In this document: positions 14,623 to 22,711 of the stretch, piece after piece
Position numbering within the stretch: the first letter of the stretch is position 1
Layout of the letters: each line of letters opens with the position of its first letter
Assembly: GCA_017631315.1 (NCBI GenBank)
Contig: JAGBTN010000018.1
Coordinates: 187,555-251,554, forward strand
Reading direction: 5' to 3'
DNA: 64,000 nucleotides
DNA from: Bacteroidaceae bacterium
GTDB taxonomy: Bacteria; Bacteroidota; Bacteroidia; Bacteroidales; Bacteroidaceae
Notes under the pieces: generated by a model
Told to the model about the DNA's origin: nothing
Seen by the model: the letters and a program-made list of their open reading frames with translations, nothing else
The model's database searches: none
Made by a program: the position numbers and the translations under genes

Positions 14623-15657
14623 ATGGTCATGAATAAAAAGAAATGTAACAAGAGGTGCAGACGCATTTGGCTGTCTGCACCTCTTTGTCTTTTATTCCTC
14701 TACCTCGCTTATTGCAGCGACGGCAGCAGTGCTACGGCGACACCTCCGCAGTCTAACGTGAATGCCAATGTCTGTCAGCCTTTGACGCTCTTCACAGAAA
14801 ACACCACGCCTGCTGCTGTCCGCAGTTCGGCAATGTATGGTCTGGAGATTCCTTCGTTGCAGACGGGCACGTCAGATGCCTTTATTGTCCACACCCTGCC
14901 GGATGGCACATTGAACTATTGCATCGGTTACAACACAAGGCTCAAGGCGAATTGCTGGACGGCATATAAGTGGTACGAAGGCAATTCGTCGCACGACGAG
15001 GTGTGGAAACGCGGAAGGTGGAGAAAAGGAGAGTCCTTCAACGGCTATGGCGGCAGTGCAGACCCTTTCCAGCCCGACCCTGTCTTGCCCAAGAAACTGC
15101 GTACCCACACCAGCGACTACGGCAAGGGTTATCAGCGCGGACACATACTGGGCAGTGCCGACCGACTCAATTCGAAGGAGGCAAACGGACAGACATTCTA
15201 CCTGAGCAACATCCATCCGCAGTTGCCCGACTTCAACGAACAAGGCATCTGGTACAACCTGGAGAAGTTCCTCCGCAACAATTACGACAAACCTTTTTTC
15301 CGCGACACATTATATATAGTCAAAGGCGGCACCATCTCAAAGGGTGACTACAAGAAGATAAAGGCAAGCGGAGCAGGCTATCTTGTTTGTCCCAAGTACT
15401 TCTACATGGCCATTCTTGCTTATTCCGGGAAGTACAGCAAGGCCAATGGCGGCTACAAGGCTATTGCCTTCTGGATGGAGCACAAGGAAAACAATGACAA
15501 GGTCAGTGCGAAGTATGCCATCACCATCGACGAACTGGAGAAACGGACCGGTATAGACTTCTTCTGCAACTTGCCCGACGAAACAGAAGCCGCTGTTGAG
15601 AAGGAGACAAACCTCTCTTATTGGAAACTGAAACACTCGCAGCATCTCTCCAAGTAG
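14623..15657 (+). CDS. DNA/RNA non-specific endonuclease, lipoprotein
   Basis: 344 residues. The start region encodes a basic n-region and hydrophobic stretch (LCLLFLYLAYC) with a lipobox-like LAYC, so an exported lipoprotein is likely. The nuclease domain (about 75-320) shows YQRGHILGSADRLNS near residue 178, equivalent to the family DRGH motif but with Gln in place of Asp, and the metal-site region FYLSNIHPQLPDFNEQGIW. NUC1-type enzymes cut both DNA and RNA with Mg2+. Starts at 14623 or 14629 are both possible. A 13-bp hairpin covers codons 10-21. Confidence 0.85.
   Translation: MVMNKKKCNKRCRRIWLSAPLCLLFLYLAYCSDGSSATATPPQSNVNANVCQPLTLFTENTTPAAVRSSAMYGLEIPSLQTGTSDAFIVHTLPDGTLNYCIGYNTRLKANCWTAYKWYEGNSSHDEVWKRGRWRKGESFNGYGGSADPFQPDPVLPKKLRTHTSDYGKGYQRGHILGSADRLNSKEANGQTFYLSNIHPQLPDFNEQGIWYNLEKFLRNNYDKPFFRDTLYIVKGGTISKGDYKKIKASGAGYLVCPKYFYMAILAYSGKYSKANGGYKAIAFWMEHKENNDKVSAKYAITIDELEKRTGIDFFCNLPDETEAAVEKETNLSYWKLKHSQHLSK
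14650..14685 (+). terminator. Hairpin within the nuclease N-terminal codons; probable rpmE2 terminator
   Basis: A perfect 13-bp stem AAGAGGTGCAGAC/GTCTGCACCTCTT with a 10-nt loop, followed by TGTCTTTTATT. It has the form of an intrinsic terminator 70 bp after rpmE2, yet lies 27 bp inside the nuclease reading frame, so it may act as an attenuator for the nuclease. Confidence 0.65.
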
Positions 15658-15686
15658 GGTGCTGCCATACACAAAGAAAGACGAAG

Positions 15687-16286
15687 ATGAATAAGCGTGT
15701 TCCATTTGTTTTATTATTTCTTGCTCTTCTCCTTTCCGGAGTGGAACTCTTTGCCCAGACACGTATCCGTGATGTCTATGCTGCTGCCCCCGACAGCATC
15801 TTCCCACTTCTGACGAAGAACAACAGGCTCGACCAGATAGACTTCCGCGAGAACAATATGCAGGCTGTCGTAAAGAACCGTTTCGACGGCCATAGCGAAC
15901 TGCTTATCCTTAACGACCGTTACTTGCGGATGCGTCTTTCCGAGCGTTGTGTAGTGGAGATGCGACTCATCACAGACAGCACATTCTGCATGGTGCAGAC
16001 ATACAACGGTCCTGTGGCAGACAGCCGTGTACGCCTTTTCGACATCCAATGGAACGAGTTGCCATGCGCCATTGAACGTCCGTCGGTAGATGAATTTCTG
16101 GATGAAGATATCGATATGGATGTACGCCTTGCCTTACAGGCTCTGCCTCTCATAAAAGCCTCCCTGTCGGAAGAAAACGATTTCATTACGTGGCAGTTGC
16201 AGACTGGCGAATTGACCAAGGAGCAACGCCAAAAGGCAGAAGGCAAGGTTCGTGAGATAAATCGTTTATTGACCCAGCCAGAGTAG
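15687..16286 (+). CDS. DUF3256 family secreted protein
   Basis: 199 residues from the ATG at 15687, which gives a signal peptide (VPFVLLFLALLLSGVELFAQ); an upstream ATG at 15621 would mask it and overlap the nuclease gene. RDVYAAAPDSIFPLLTKNNR and DQIDFRENNMQAVVKNRFDG are typical of this Bacteroidales family, whose function is unknown. It follows the nuclease by 29 bp and probably shares its mRNA. The 3' end overlaps the convergent EamA gene by 21 bp. Confidence 0.8.
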   Translation: MNKRVPFVLLFLALLLSGVELFAQTRIRDVYAAAPDSIFPLLTKNNRLDQIDFRENNMQAVVKNRFDGHSELLILNDRYLRMRLSERCVVEMRLITDSTFCMVQTYNGPVADSRVRLFDIQWNELPCAIERPSVDEFLDEDIDMDVRLALQALPLIKASLSEENDFITWQLQTGELTKEQRQKAEGKVREINRLLTQPE

Positions 16287-17135
16287 GAACATACTCAGCA
16301 GCACAAGGGCAAGGTCGATGGCTTTGCTCTGCAAATTCTTTTCCTGAAAGAGGAGAGCACCAAGCAGGAAACTCACCAGCACGCTGCTCCGGCGCACCAT
16401 ACTCACCACACTTATCAAAGCACCGTCCAACGACAGACTATAGAAATAAGCATAGTCTGCCAGGCTCAGGAATATACTGATGAGCAGAATACTCCAGCGC
16501 CATTGAAAGGGCGTACTCTTTTTTCTGCCCGGCCACCACAGCAAAAGCAGCATCACTCCCATGATGCCAGCCTGATAGAAGTTATACCAGCATTGAACAG
16601 TCAGCCTGGGTAAGCCCAATCCGCCTTCTGTAGTCATCAGGTATTTATCGTACAGCCCACTGATTGCTCCCAATATGGCAGCACCGGCAATGCAGAAGAT
16701 CCATCGGTTGTGTCTGAAGTCAATGCCTTCTTTCTTACCGCTTTTGCTGAGCAGGCAGAAACTTAAGATGGCCAACATCACACCAGCCCATTGCCACAGG
16801 TTCAGCCTCTCGCCGAAGATGAGCAACGCCCCCAACAGAACAAGCATGGGGCGGGTGGCATTGATGGGGCCAACAATGGTGATAGGCAGATGTTTGATGC
16901 CGATGTAGCCAAGCAGCCAACTGCTCAGCACGATGCATGCCTTCAGCAATATATAGCGTTGCACTTCCCAACCGCCAAAGGGTGTCTGGAATGCCATTGG
17001 CAGGAAGATAATAGAACAAAAAAGTGTGTTGAGAAACAAAATGGGAATGACGGCGTTACCTCGAAGTGAGTACTTCTTACAGACATCGTAGAAGCCCAGC
17101 AACGCTGCACTGAGAAAGGCGAGTACCAACCACAT
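16266..17135 (-). CDS. EamA/DMT-family permease
   Basis: 289 residues with about ten hydrophobic helices arranged as two EamA repeats, typical of drug/metabolite transporters. Clear helices include LVLAFLSAALLGFYDVC at the start, LLLWWP near residue 200 and LVSFLLGALLF near 255. GPINATRPMLVLLGALLIFG marks the end of the first repeat. Substrate unknown. Its last 21 bp overlap the end of the DUF3256 gene on the other strand. truA lies 33 bp upstream, so they may be cotranscribed. Confidence 0.85.
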   Translation of the reverse strand: MWLVLAFLSAALLGFYDVCKKYSLRGNAVIPILFLNTLFCSIIFLPMAFQTPFGGWEVQRYILLKACIVLSSWLLGYIGIKHLPITIVGPINATRPMLVLLGALLIFGERLNLWQWAGVMLAILSFCLLSKSGKKEGIDFRHNRWIFCIAGAAILGAISGLYDKYLMTTEGGLGLPRLTVQCWYNFYQAGIMGVMLLLLWWPGRKKSTPFQWRWSILLISIFLSLADYAYFYSLSLDGALISVVSMVRRSSVLVSFLLGALLFQEKNLQSKAIDLALVLLSMFLLWLGQ

Positions 17136-17168
17136 GGAGTCTTTGCAATTTTATTTAAGCCTTGCGAT

Positions 17169-17897
17169 TCAGTATTTAATATCTACAAGGAAGAGTGCTT
17201 TGCCGGGAACACTTTCGCCGGCACGACAACGGTCTTTTGCTTCGATAACTTGCCTCACATCTTCAATGCTTATCTTGCCTCTGCCTACTTCGACAAGTGT
17301 GCCTACAATGGCACGAACCATGTTGCGAAGAAAACGGTTGGCGGTGATTGTAAAACGCCATTGCCCGGGGGAAACCTCTTCCCAGTATGCTTCGTGCAGG
17401 TCGCAGAGGTTGGTTTTTGTGTCGGTATTGACTTTCGAGAAACTTGTGAAATCCTTATATTCGAGAATTATCTTTGCTGCTTCGTTCATCTTCTCAAAGT
17501 CGAGTGCAAACGGAATCTGCCAACTATATGCTTGCAGGAAAGGATTCTTCCCGATATGAATAAAGTAGTGATAGGTCCGACGTGTGGCAGAGAAGCGTGC
17601 ATGCAGTTCGTCGCTGACCTGTTTCACTTCCTGGACTGCAATGTCCGGTGGCAGAAGTTTGTTGAGTTTGTACGTTAATTGCTTGCCATCGATATTCTCG
17701 TCCCAATCGAAGTGCGCTACCATCATCTTGGCATGAACCCCGGCATCTGTACGTCCGGCTCCCACCACCTCGACTGTCTGTCGTAACAGAGTGGACAGAG
17801 ACTCTTGCAGTCGTTGTTGAACACTGTCGCCATTAGGCTGTATTTGCCAGCCGTGATAGTGTGTGCCGTCGTAGGAGAGTGTGATAAAGTAACGCAT
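17169..17897 (-). CDS. truA: tRNA pseudouridine(38-40) synthase
   Basis: 242 residues from the start MRYFITLSYDGTHYHGWQIQ. The catalytic aspartate sits in GAGRTDAGVHAKMMVAHFD near residue 50. FLRNMVRAIVGTLVEVGRGK near the C-terminus is also conserved. TruA modifies U38-U40 in the anticodon arm of many tRNAs. A longer frame from 17933 would add 12 residues with no conservation and lies within the terminator hairpin of the upstream gene. Confidence 0.96.
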   Translation of the reverse strand: MRYFITLSYDGTHYHGWQIQPNGDSVQQRLQESLSTLLRQTVEVVGAGRTDAGVHAKMMVAHFDWDENIDGKQLTYKLNKLLPPDIAVQEVKQVSDELHARFSATRRTYHYFIHIGKNPFLQAYSWQIPFALDFEKMNEAAKIILEYKDFTSFSKVNTDTKTNLCDLHEAYWEEVSPGQWRFTITANRFLRNMVRAIVGTLVEVGRGKISIEDVRQVIEAKDRCRAGESVPGKALFLVDIKY

Positions 17898-17913
17898 ATC
17901 TGTTAGAAAAGAA

Positions 17914-17956
17914 TTAAGAAAGATATTCCCCAAAAGAACTGGAATATCTTTCTTAA
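17914..17956 (-). terminator. Terminator of the TlpA-like gene
   Basis: A perfect 16-bp stem (TTAAGAAAGATATTCC and its complement) with an 11-nt loop, between the TlpA-like stop (17979) and the truA start (17897). On the minus strand it is followed by TTCTTTTC. Confidence 0.8.
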
Positions 17957-17978
17957 CTCTGAGTATTAACTGTTATTT

Positions 17979-19088
17979 TTATTTGTCGAGGTATTCAGCC
18001 AAAGTCTTGCCAAGTTCTTCGCCACGAAGGTTAGCCTTGATAACCTTACCGTCGGGGCCATAAAGAATGGTTGCAGGAATGCCCTTAATGTTGTAGAGGT
18101 CGCTGGCTGCACACTGCCAACCCTTCAGGTCGCTGATTTGTGGCCATGTGATGCCAAGGTCTTGAACACCTTTTCCCCATGCTTCCTTGTTGTCGTCGAA
18201 GGAGATGCCTACAACTTCGAAACCTTTCTCGCGATACTTCTCGTAGTTTTCCTTTACATTCGGCATTTCTGCGCGGCAGGGACCGCACCAGCTTGCCCAG
18301 AAGTCAACAAGCACATACTTGCCTTTGCCTACATAGTCTGTGAGATGACATTCGTTGTCGTTGAGGTCTTTACCAACAAAATCAACAACAGGAGCTCCGG
18401 GGAGTTTGTTCTTTTCGCCGTTGATTGATTTCAAAACAGGCTCCAGAACCTTGCAGTCCTTATATTTGTAATCCTTCAGGAACTCTTCCAGGAATTCAAC
18501 ACCGTAAGCATCGCCACCGGTGCGCAGAAAGAATACCGGTACGAGGTTGTCTTTGTTGTCCAGAATAATTTGTTTCTTAACTTCGTTGATTGCCGCAGCG
18601 ATTTCGTCATAGCGTTTGTCGAAGCCCTGCATCATCTCGGCTGGAACATCACCGTTATATTTCTGATGCGCTACGCCGTATTCCTCCATGAGTTGTTCCA
18701 TAGGCTTGCCGGCAGCATCTACACGCTCCATGGCTTCAACCAGTTTCATGTTGCTCTCGGAGCCTTTCGTCACCTCAGCTTTACCTTCTGCATTAACGGT
18801 TATCTCGATAGATTCGCCATCGATGAAGACTGTGCTTACAGGCTGACGTCTGTCGGCACTACGGCCAATCGTTGCAATGACGGGGTCTAATGTGTCGACG
18901 GTAAATGTGATAATGCTGTCGGCAGCCTGTCCTTCGGCAAGAATTTCAGCGCCAAACATATTGTGAAGGAAAGTGGGTTGTGGGTCGCCTAAATTGCCGG
19001 AGACTTTAATCACGGTTTCTGTTTGTGTTTCTGTACAAGCTACCATACAGATGGCAGCAAGCATTGTCATGAATAGATTCTTTTTCAT
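17979..19088 (-). CDS. TlpA-like thiol-disulfide oxidoreductase lipoprotein
   Basis: 369 residues. The signal peptide MKKNLFMTMLAAICMVAC ends in a lipobox, placing it in the envelope. The N-terminal half resembles the DUF4369 domain common in Bacteroidetes thioredoxin-like lipoproteins. The C-terminal domain (about 235-369) has LVDFWASWCGPCRAEMPNVK with the redox pair CGPC and the cis-proline region NIKGIPATILYGPDG. Likely maintains thiols of exported proteins or cytochromes. It has its own promoter and terminator, so it is monocistronic. Confidence 0.92.
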   Translation of the reverse strand: MKKNLFMTMLAAICMVACTETQTETVIKVSGNLGDPQPTFLHNMFGAEILAEGQAADSIITFTVDTLDPVIATIGRSADRRQPVSTVFIDGESIEITVNAEGKAEVTKGSESNMKLVEAMERVDAAGKPMEQLMEEYGVAHQKYNGDVPAEMMQGFDKRYDEIAAAINEVKKQIILDNKDNLVPVFFLRTGGDAYGVEFLEEFLKDYKYKDCKVLEPVLKSINGEKNKLPGAPVVDFVGKDLNDNECHLTDYVGKGKYVLVDFWASWCGPCRAEMPNVKENYEKYREKGFEVVGISFDDNKEAWGKGVQDLGITWPQISDLKGWQCAASDLYNIKGIPATILYGPDGKVIKANLRGEELGKTLAEYLDK

Positions 19089-19124
19089 TTTTGTGTTTTT
19101 TAGTTGTTTAAAATATAGTTAGTG

Positions 19125-19155
19125 CAAAGGTACGTTTTCTTTTTGTATGTGCAAA
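19125..19155 (-). promoter_or_regulatory. Promoter of the TlpA-like gene
   Basis: On the minus strand TTTG (19152-19155), a 19-bp spacer and TACCTTTG (19125-19132). Full consensus, about 36 nt from the ATG. Confidence 0.85.
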
Positions 19156-19169
19156 ATGTTTAGACACAA

Positions 19170-19207
19170 AAAGCCCTTGCAAGTAAATAAATGCTTGCAA
19201 GGGCTTT
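19170..19207 (-). terminator. Terminator of the hexuronate operon
   Basis: A 14-bp perfect stem AAAGCCCTTGCAAG/CTTGCAAGGGCTTT with a 10-nt loop. On the minus strand it runs into TTTTTGTGTC. It lies 20 bp after the uxaC stop. Confidence 0.88.
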
Positions 19208-19227
19208 GTAATATGGAATCTCGTTTG

Positions 19228-20631
19228 TTAAAAACGGAAGTATCTTTTTGCGTTGAAGTAAGAGATGTCCTCAACCATTTGTTGTATGAATGGCATTTCT
19301 TCTGCCGGCAGTTTGCCGTCTTCCACATCCTGACCGATGAGGTTACACATGCAACGGCGGAAGTATTCGTGACGAGGGTAGGAGAGGAACGAACGGCTGT
19401 CGGTCAGCATACCTACGAAACGGCTCAAGAGACCAAGTACAGATAGGCAGTTCATCTGGCGTTCCATACCGTCGAGTTGGTCGTTGAACCACCAGCCGCT
19501 GCCGAATTGTATTTTACCTGCTTCAGGACCTTCCTGGAAATTGCCAATCATAGTGGCAAGCATTTCGTTGTCGGAAGGATTGATGCAATAGAGAATGGTC
19601 TTGGCGAGGTTGCCTTCGCAGTCCAGTCTGTCGAGGAAACGCGACAGGCTTTCGCTGGTGTTCCATGTGCCGATGCTGTCGTAACCTGTGTCCGGACCGA
19701 GTTGGCGGAACATACGTGTATTGTTGTTTCGCATTGGACCATAGTGGAATTGCTGTGTCCAGCCTGCCTTCGCGTCCATTCTTCCACCTTCGAGCATGAG
19801 TGCTGAACGGAATTTGTTCACCTCGTCGGCTGTGGGTTGCTTTCCGTCCATCACTTTCTGGAAAATGTTGTTTACCTCTGCTTCGGTAAAGTTGTCGGCA
19901 TAGAATTCGTTGACGCCATGGTCGGAAAGGCGGCAGCCAACGCTGGCAAAGAAGTCGTGGCGCTTTTGTAGAACATCGAGAAGGTCGGTGTAGGTCTGGA
20001 TATCTTGCTTTGCAGTGCTACTCAGCTGTTCGATGTATGTTCGGTATGCAGTAGGATTATCAATCGCCATTGCCTTGTCCGGACGCCATGTGGGCAGCAC
20101 TTTTGTCTCGAAACCGCTGTCGCGAGTGGCAATGTGATGCTCCAATGTGTCGGCAGGGTCGTCGGTTGTACATACAACTTCCACGTTGTAGCGACGCATC
20201 AATCCACGTGCAGAGAATTCGGGGAGTTGTAGTTTTTCGTTACATTCCTCATAGATTTCTCGTGCAGTAGTTGCATTCAGAATCTTGTTTATGCCGAAAG
20301 CAGTGCGCAGTTCAAGGTGTGTCCAGTGATAAAGAGGGTTGCGCATGCAATAAGGCATTGTTTCTGCCCACTTCTGGAACTTCTCCCAATCGCTTGCATT
20401 TCCTGTGATGTACTTCTCTTCCACACCGTTGCTTCGCAACGCACGCCACTTGTAATGGTCGCCTCCAAGCCATAGTTCTGTAATGCCGGAAAAGCGATGG
20501 TCCTCTGCAACTTCTTTGGGATTGAGGTGGCAGTGGTAGTCGATGATGGGCAGATGTGCTGCGTGGTTATGATAGAGTGCCTGTGCCGTTGGCGACTGCA
20601 ACAGGAAATTCTCGTCCATGAATGTTTTCAT
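19228..20631 (-). CDS. uxaC: Uronate (glucuronate/galacturonate) isomerase
   Basis: 467 residues, the full family length. UxaC converts D-glucuronate to D-fructuronate and D-galacturonate to D-tagaturonate. Family features include PIIDYHCHLNPKEVAEDHRF (metal-binding HxH near residue 33), VVCTTDDPADTLEHH near 155 and FHYGPMRNNNTRMF near 293. Last gene of the operon exuT-uxuB-uxuA-uxaC, 42 bp after uxuA. The gap carries short TTAACTC repeats. Confidence 0.96.
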   Translation of the reverse strand: MKTFMDENFLLQSPTAQALYHNHAAHLPIIDYHCHLNPKEVAEDHRFSGITELWLGGDHYKWRALRSNGVEEKYITGNASDWEKFQKWAETMPYCMRNPLYHWTHLELRTAFGINKILNATTAREIYEECNEKLQLPEFSARGLMRRYNVEVVCTTDDPADTLEHHIATRDSGFETKVLPTWRPDKAMAIDNPTAYRTYIEQLSSTAKQDIQTYTDLLDVLQKRHDFFASVGCRLSDHGVNEFYADNFTEAEVNNIFQKVMDGKQPTADEVNKFRSALMLEGGRMDAKAGWTQQFHYGPMRNNNTRMFRQLGPDTGYDSIGTWNTSESLSRFLDRLDCEGNLAKTILYCINPSDNEMLATMIGNFQEGPEAGKIQFGSGWWFNDQLDGMERQMNCLSVLGLLSRFVGMLTDSRSFLSYPRHEYFRRCMCNLIGQDVEDGKLPAEEMPFIQQMVEDISYFNAKRYFRF

Positions 20632-20644
20632 CTCGTCAGTGTCT

Positions 20645-20682
20645 ATATTACTTAACTCTTAACATTTAACTCTTAACTCATA
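20645..20682. repeat. TTAACTC-type short tandem repeat
   Basis: CTTAACTCTTAACATTTAAC followed by TCTTAACTCAT: imperfect copies of TTAACTC(T) at the uxuA end and in the uxuA-uxaC gap. Related AACTCTTAAC sequence recurs upstream of nhaD (54894-54935). Confidence 0.6.
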
Positions 20683-21842
20683 CTCATAGCGATTCCCATC
20701 TCCAGTCCTCGCAGTTCAGCCAGTCCTCGCAGGCGGCCAATGCAGCTGTATCCGGGATTGGTTTTCTTCTTGAGGTCGTCGCACATCTGATGTCCGTGGT
20801 CGGGTCGCATGACGATGCTCTTCTGTCGTTTCTGCTGAATTTCCAGGAAGGCTTTCATCACTTCATACATCGGCACATCGCCCTCGAGGTGGTTCGCTTC
20901 GTGGAAGTTGCCTTCAGCATCTCTTTGAGTGCTGCGAAGATGTACGAAATCGATGCGGTCCCAGAAACGGCGCATCATGGCAGGCAAGTCGTTTTCTGCG
21001 CTTACGCCGAACGAGCCTGTGCAGAGACAAAGCCCATTTGCCGGACTCGGAACAGCATCGACGAGTGCTTGGAAGTCTTCTGCAGTGCTGAGAATTCGGG
21101 GCAGACCAAGTATTGACATGGGGGGATCGTCTGGATGAATGACGAGTTTCACTCCGGCTTTTTCAGCAACGGGGCATACTTCTTTGAGGAAATAGATGAG
21201 GTTTGCACGCAGCTTTTCCGGTGTGATGTCTTTGTATCTGTCGAGTTCCTTTTGGAATTGTTCGAGCGTAAAACTTTCTTCGGAGCCAGGCAAGCCTGCA
21301 ATCATATTGCGTGTGATGAGTTGCTTTTCCGCTTCATCCATCTGCTCGTAACGGGCTTTTGCCTTGTTCTTCTCATCGTCCGTGTACTCTTCTTCTGCTC
21401 CTGGACGGCGCAGGATGAAGAGGTCGAAGGCTACGAAGGCTGCTTTTTCGAAGCGAAGAGCACGGCTGCCGTCGGGCATTTCGTATGCCAGATTGGTGCG
21501 AGTCCAGTCGAGAACCGGCATGAAGTTATAGGTTACGACATCAATGCCACATTCTCCGAGGTTGATGAGGCTTTGCTTGTAGTTGTCGATATACTGTTGG
21601 AAGTCGCCCGTTTGTGTTTTGATATGTTCGTGGACAGGCACGCTTTCTACGGCAGCCCAACGCAGGCCAGCGTCTTCAACAATCTGCTTGCGCTTGAGGA
21701 TTTCCTCTTTTGTCCAAACCACGCCATTGGGGATGTGGTGTAAGGCGGTGACGATGCCAGTGGCACCAGCCTGTCTGATGTCCTGCAAGCTGACAGGGTC
21801 GTTAGGCCCATACCAGCGGAAACTTTGTTCGCAGAGATACAT
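20673..21842 (-). CDS. uxuA: Mannonate dehydratase
   Basis: 389 residues. UxuA dehydrates D-mannonate to 2-keto-3-deoxy-D-gluconate. The TIM-barrel signature is seen in [52 protein letters not shown] and [13 protein letters not shown], with His and Asp metal ligands. Third gene of the hexuronate operon, 23 bp after the SDR gene, so it acts on the product of that enzyme. Confidence 0.97.
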   Translation of the reverse strand: MYLCEQSFRWYGPNDPVSLQDIRQAGATGIVTALHHIPNGVVWTKEEILKRKQIVEDAGLRWAAVESVPVHEHIKTQTGDFQQYIDNYKQSLINLGECGIDVVTYNFMPVLDWTRTNLAYEMPDGSRALRFEKAAFVAFDLFILRRPGAEEEYTDDEKNKAKARYEQMDEAEKQLITRNMIAGLPGSEESFTLEQFQKELDRYKDITPEKLRANLIYFLKEVCPVAEKAGVKLVIHPDDPPMSILGLPRILSTAEDFQALVDAVPSPANGLCLCTGSFGVSAENDLPAMMRRFWDRIDFVHLRSTQRDAEGNFHEANHLEGDVPMYEVMKAFLEIQQKRQKSIVMRPDHGHQMCDDLKKKTNPGYSCIGRLRGLAELRGLEMGIAMSMS

Positions 21843-21865
21843 ATTATATAGATGTTAGGTTATGT

Positions 21866-22675
21866 TTAGATTGAGAAGGCATCAAAGCCGCCGTCAACTA
21901 CGGAAAGGACTCCTGTTACGAAACTGCTGGCGTCGCTGATGAGGTAGTGTACGGTTCCGAAGAGCTCTTCCGGTTCTGCGAAACGACCGGCTGGTGTGTG
22001 TGCAATGATTGTCTTGGCTCTGTCGGTCAGCGAACCGTCTTCGTTCGTCAGGAGTGAACGGTTCTGGTTTGTAAGGATGAAGCCGGGCACGATGGCGTTG
22101 ACACGCAGTTTGGGGCTGAACTTTGTGGCAAGTTCTGCTGCCATGTACTTTGTGTAATTGGCGATGGCTGCTTTTGCTGCGCCATAACCTACAACGCGTG
22201 TGAGTGGGCGCAATGCACTTTCGGAGCAGAAGTTCACGATGGCTCCTTTTTCGTTCTTTGCCATTACGGGCACGAACACTTGTGTGGGGATGACTGTGCC
22301 GAAGAGGTTGAGTTCCACAACTCTCTTGAAAGCATCGAGGTCGAGGTCGAGGAAGGTTTTGTCGGGTGCAATGGTAGCTCCGGCCATGTTGCCGCCGGCG
22401 GCATTGAGCAATATGTCAATGGTGCCATAGCGTGCAACGATTTCATCACGGTTCTGTTCGAGGATTTCCTTGTTCATGACGTCTGAGACAAGGAAGAGAG
22501 CCTCACCTTTCTTCTTCAGTTCCGCCTCCAGTTCTTTGCCTTGTTCTTCTCCGCGTCCCAGGACAACGACTTTGGCTCCTTGTTCTACAAGATAGTGTGC
22601 AATGTTTCGGCCTAAAATGCCATAGCCACCAGTGATGACTACAACTTTTCCGGTGATATCAAACAAATTACTCAT
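21866..22675 (-). CDS. uxuB: SDR-family D-mannonate oxidoreductase (fructuronate reductase)
   Basis: 269 residues from MSNLFDITGKVVVITGG. A Rossmann NAD(P)-binding motif (TGGYGILGRNIA) lies near residue 14. NAAGG and the catalytic YGAAKAAIANY follow near residue 160. The neighbours UxaC and UxuA fix the job as fructuronate to mannonate reduction. In Bacteroidetes this step uses a short-chain dehydrogenase rather than the E. coli UxuB family, so the symbol is functional, not homologous. The start 7 codons downstream of the first ATG fits the family N-terminus better. Confidence 0.88.
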   Translation of the reverse strand: MSNLFDITGKVVVITGGYGILGRNIAHYLVEQGAKVVVLGRGEEQGKELEAELKKKGEALFLVSDVMNKEILEQNRDEIVARYGTIDILLNAAGGNMAGATIAPDKTFLDLDLDAFKRVVELNLFGTVIPTQVFVPVMAKNEKGAIVNFCSESALRPLTRVVGYGAAKAAIANYTKYMAAELATKFSPKLRVNAIVPGFILTNQNRSLLTNEDGSLTDRAKTIIAHTPAGRFAEPEELFGTVHYLISDASSFVTGVLSVVDGGFDAFSI

Positions 22676-22711
22676 GGTGTGTGTTCTATTTGTCAAGTTT
22701 GTATTTTATTT

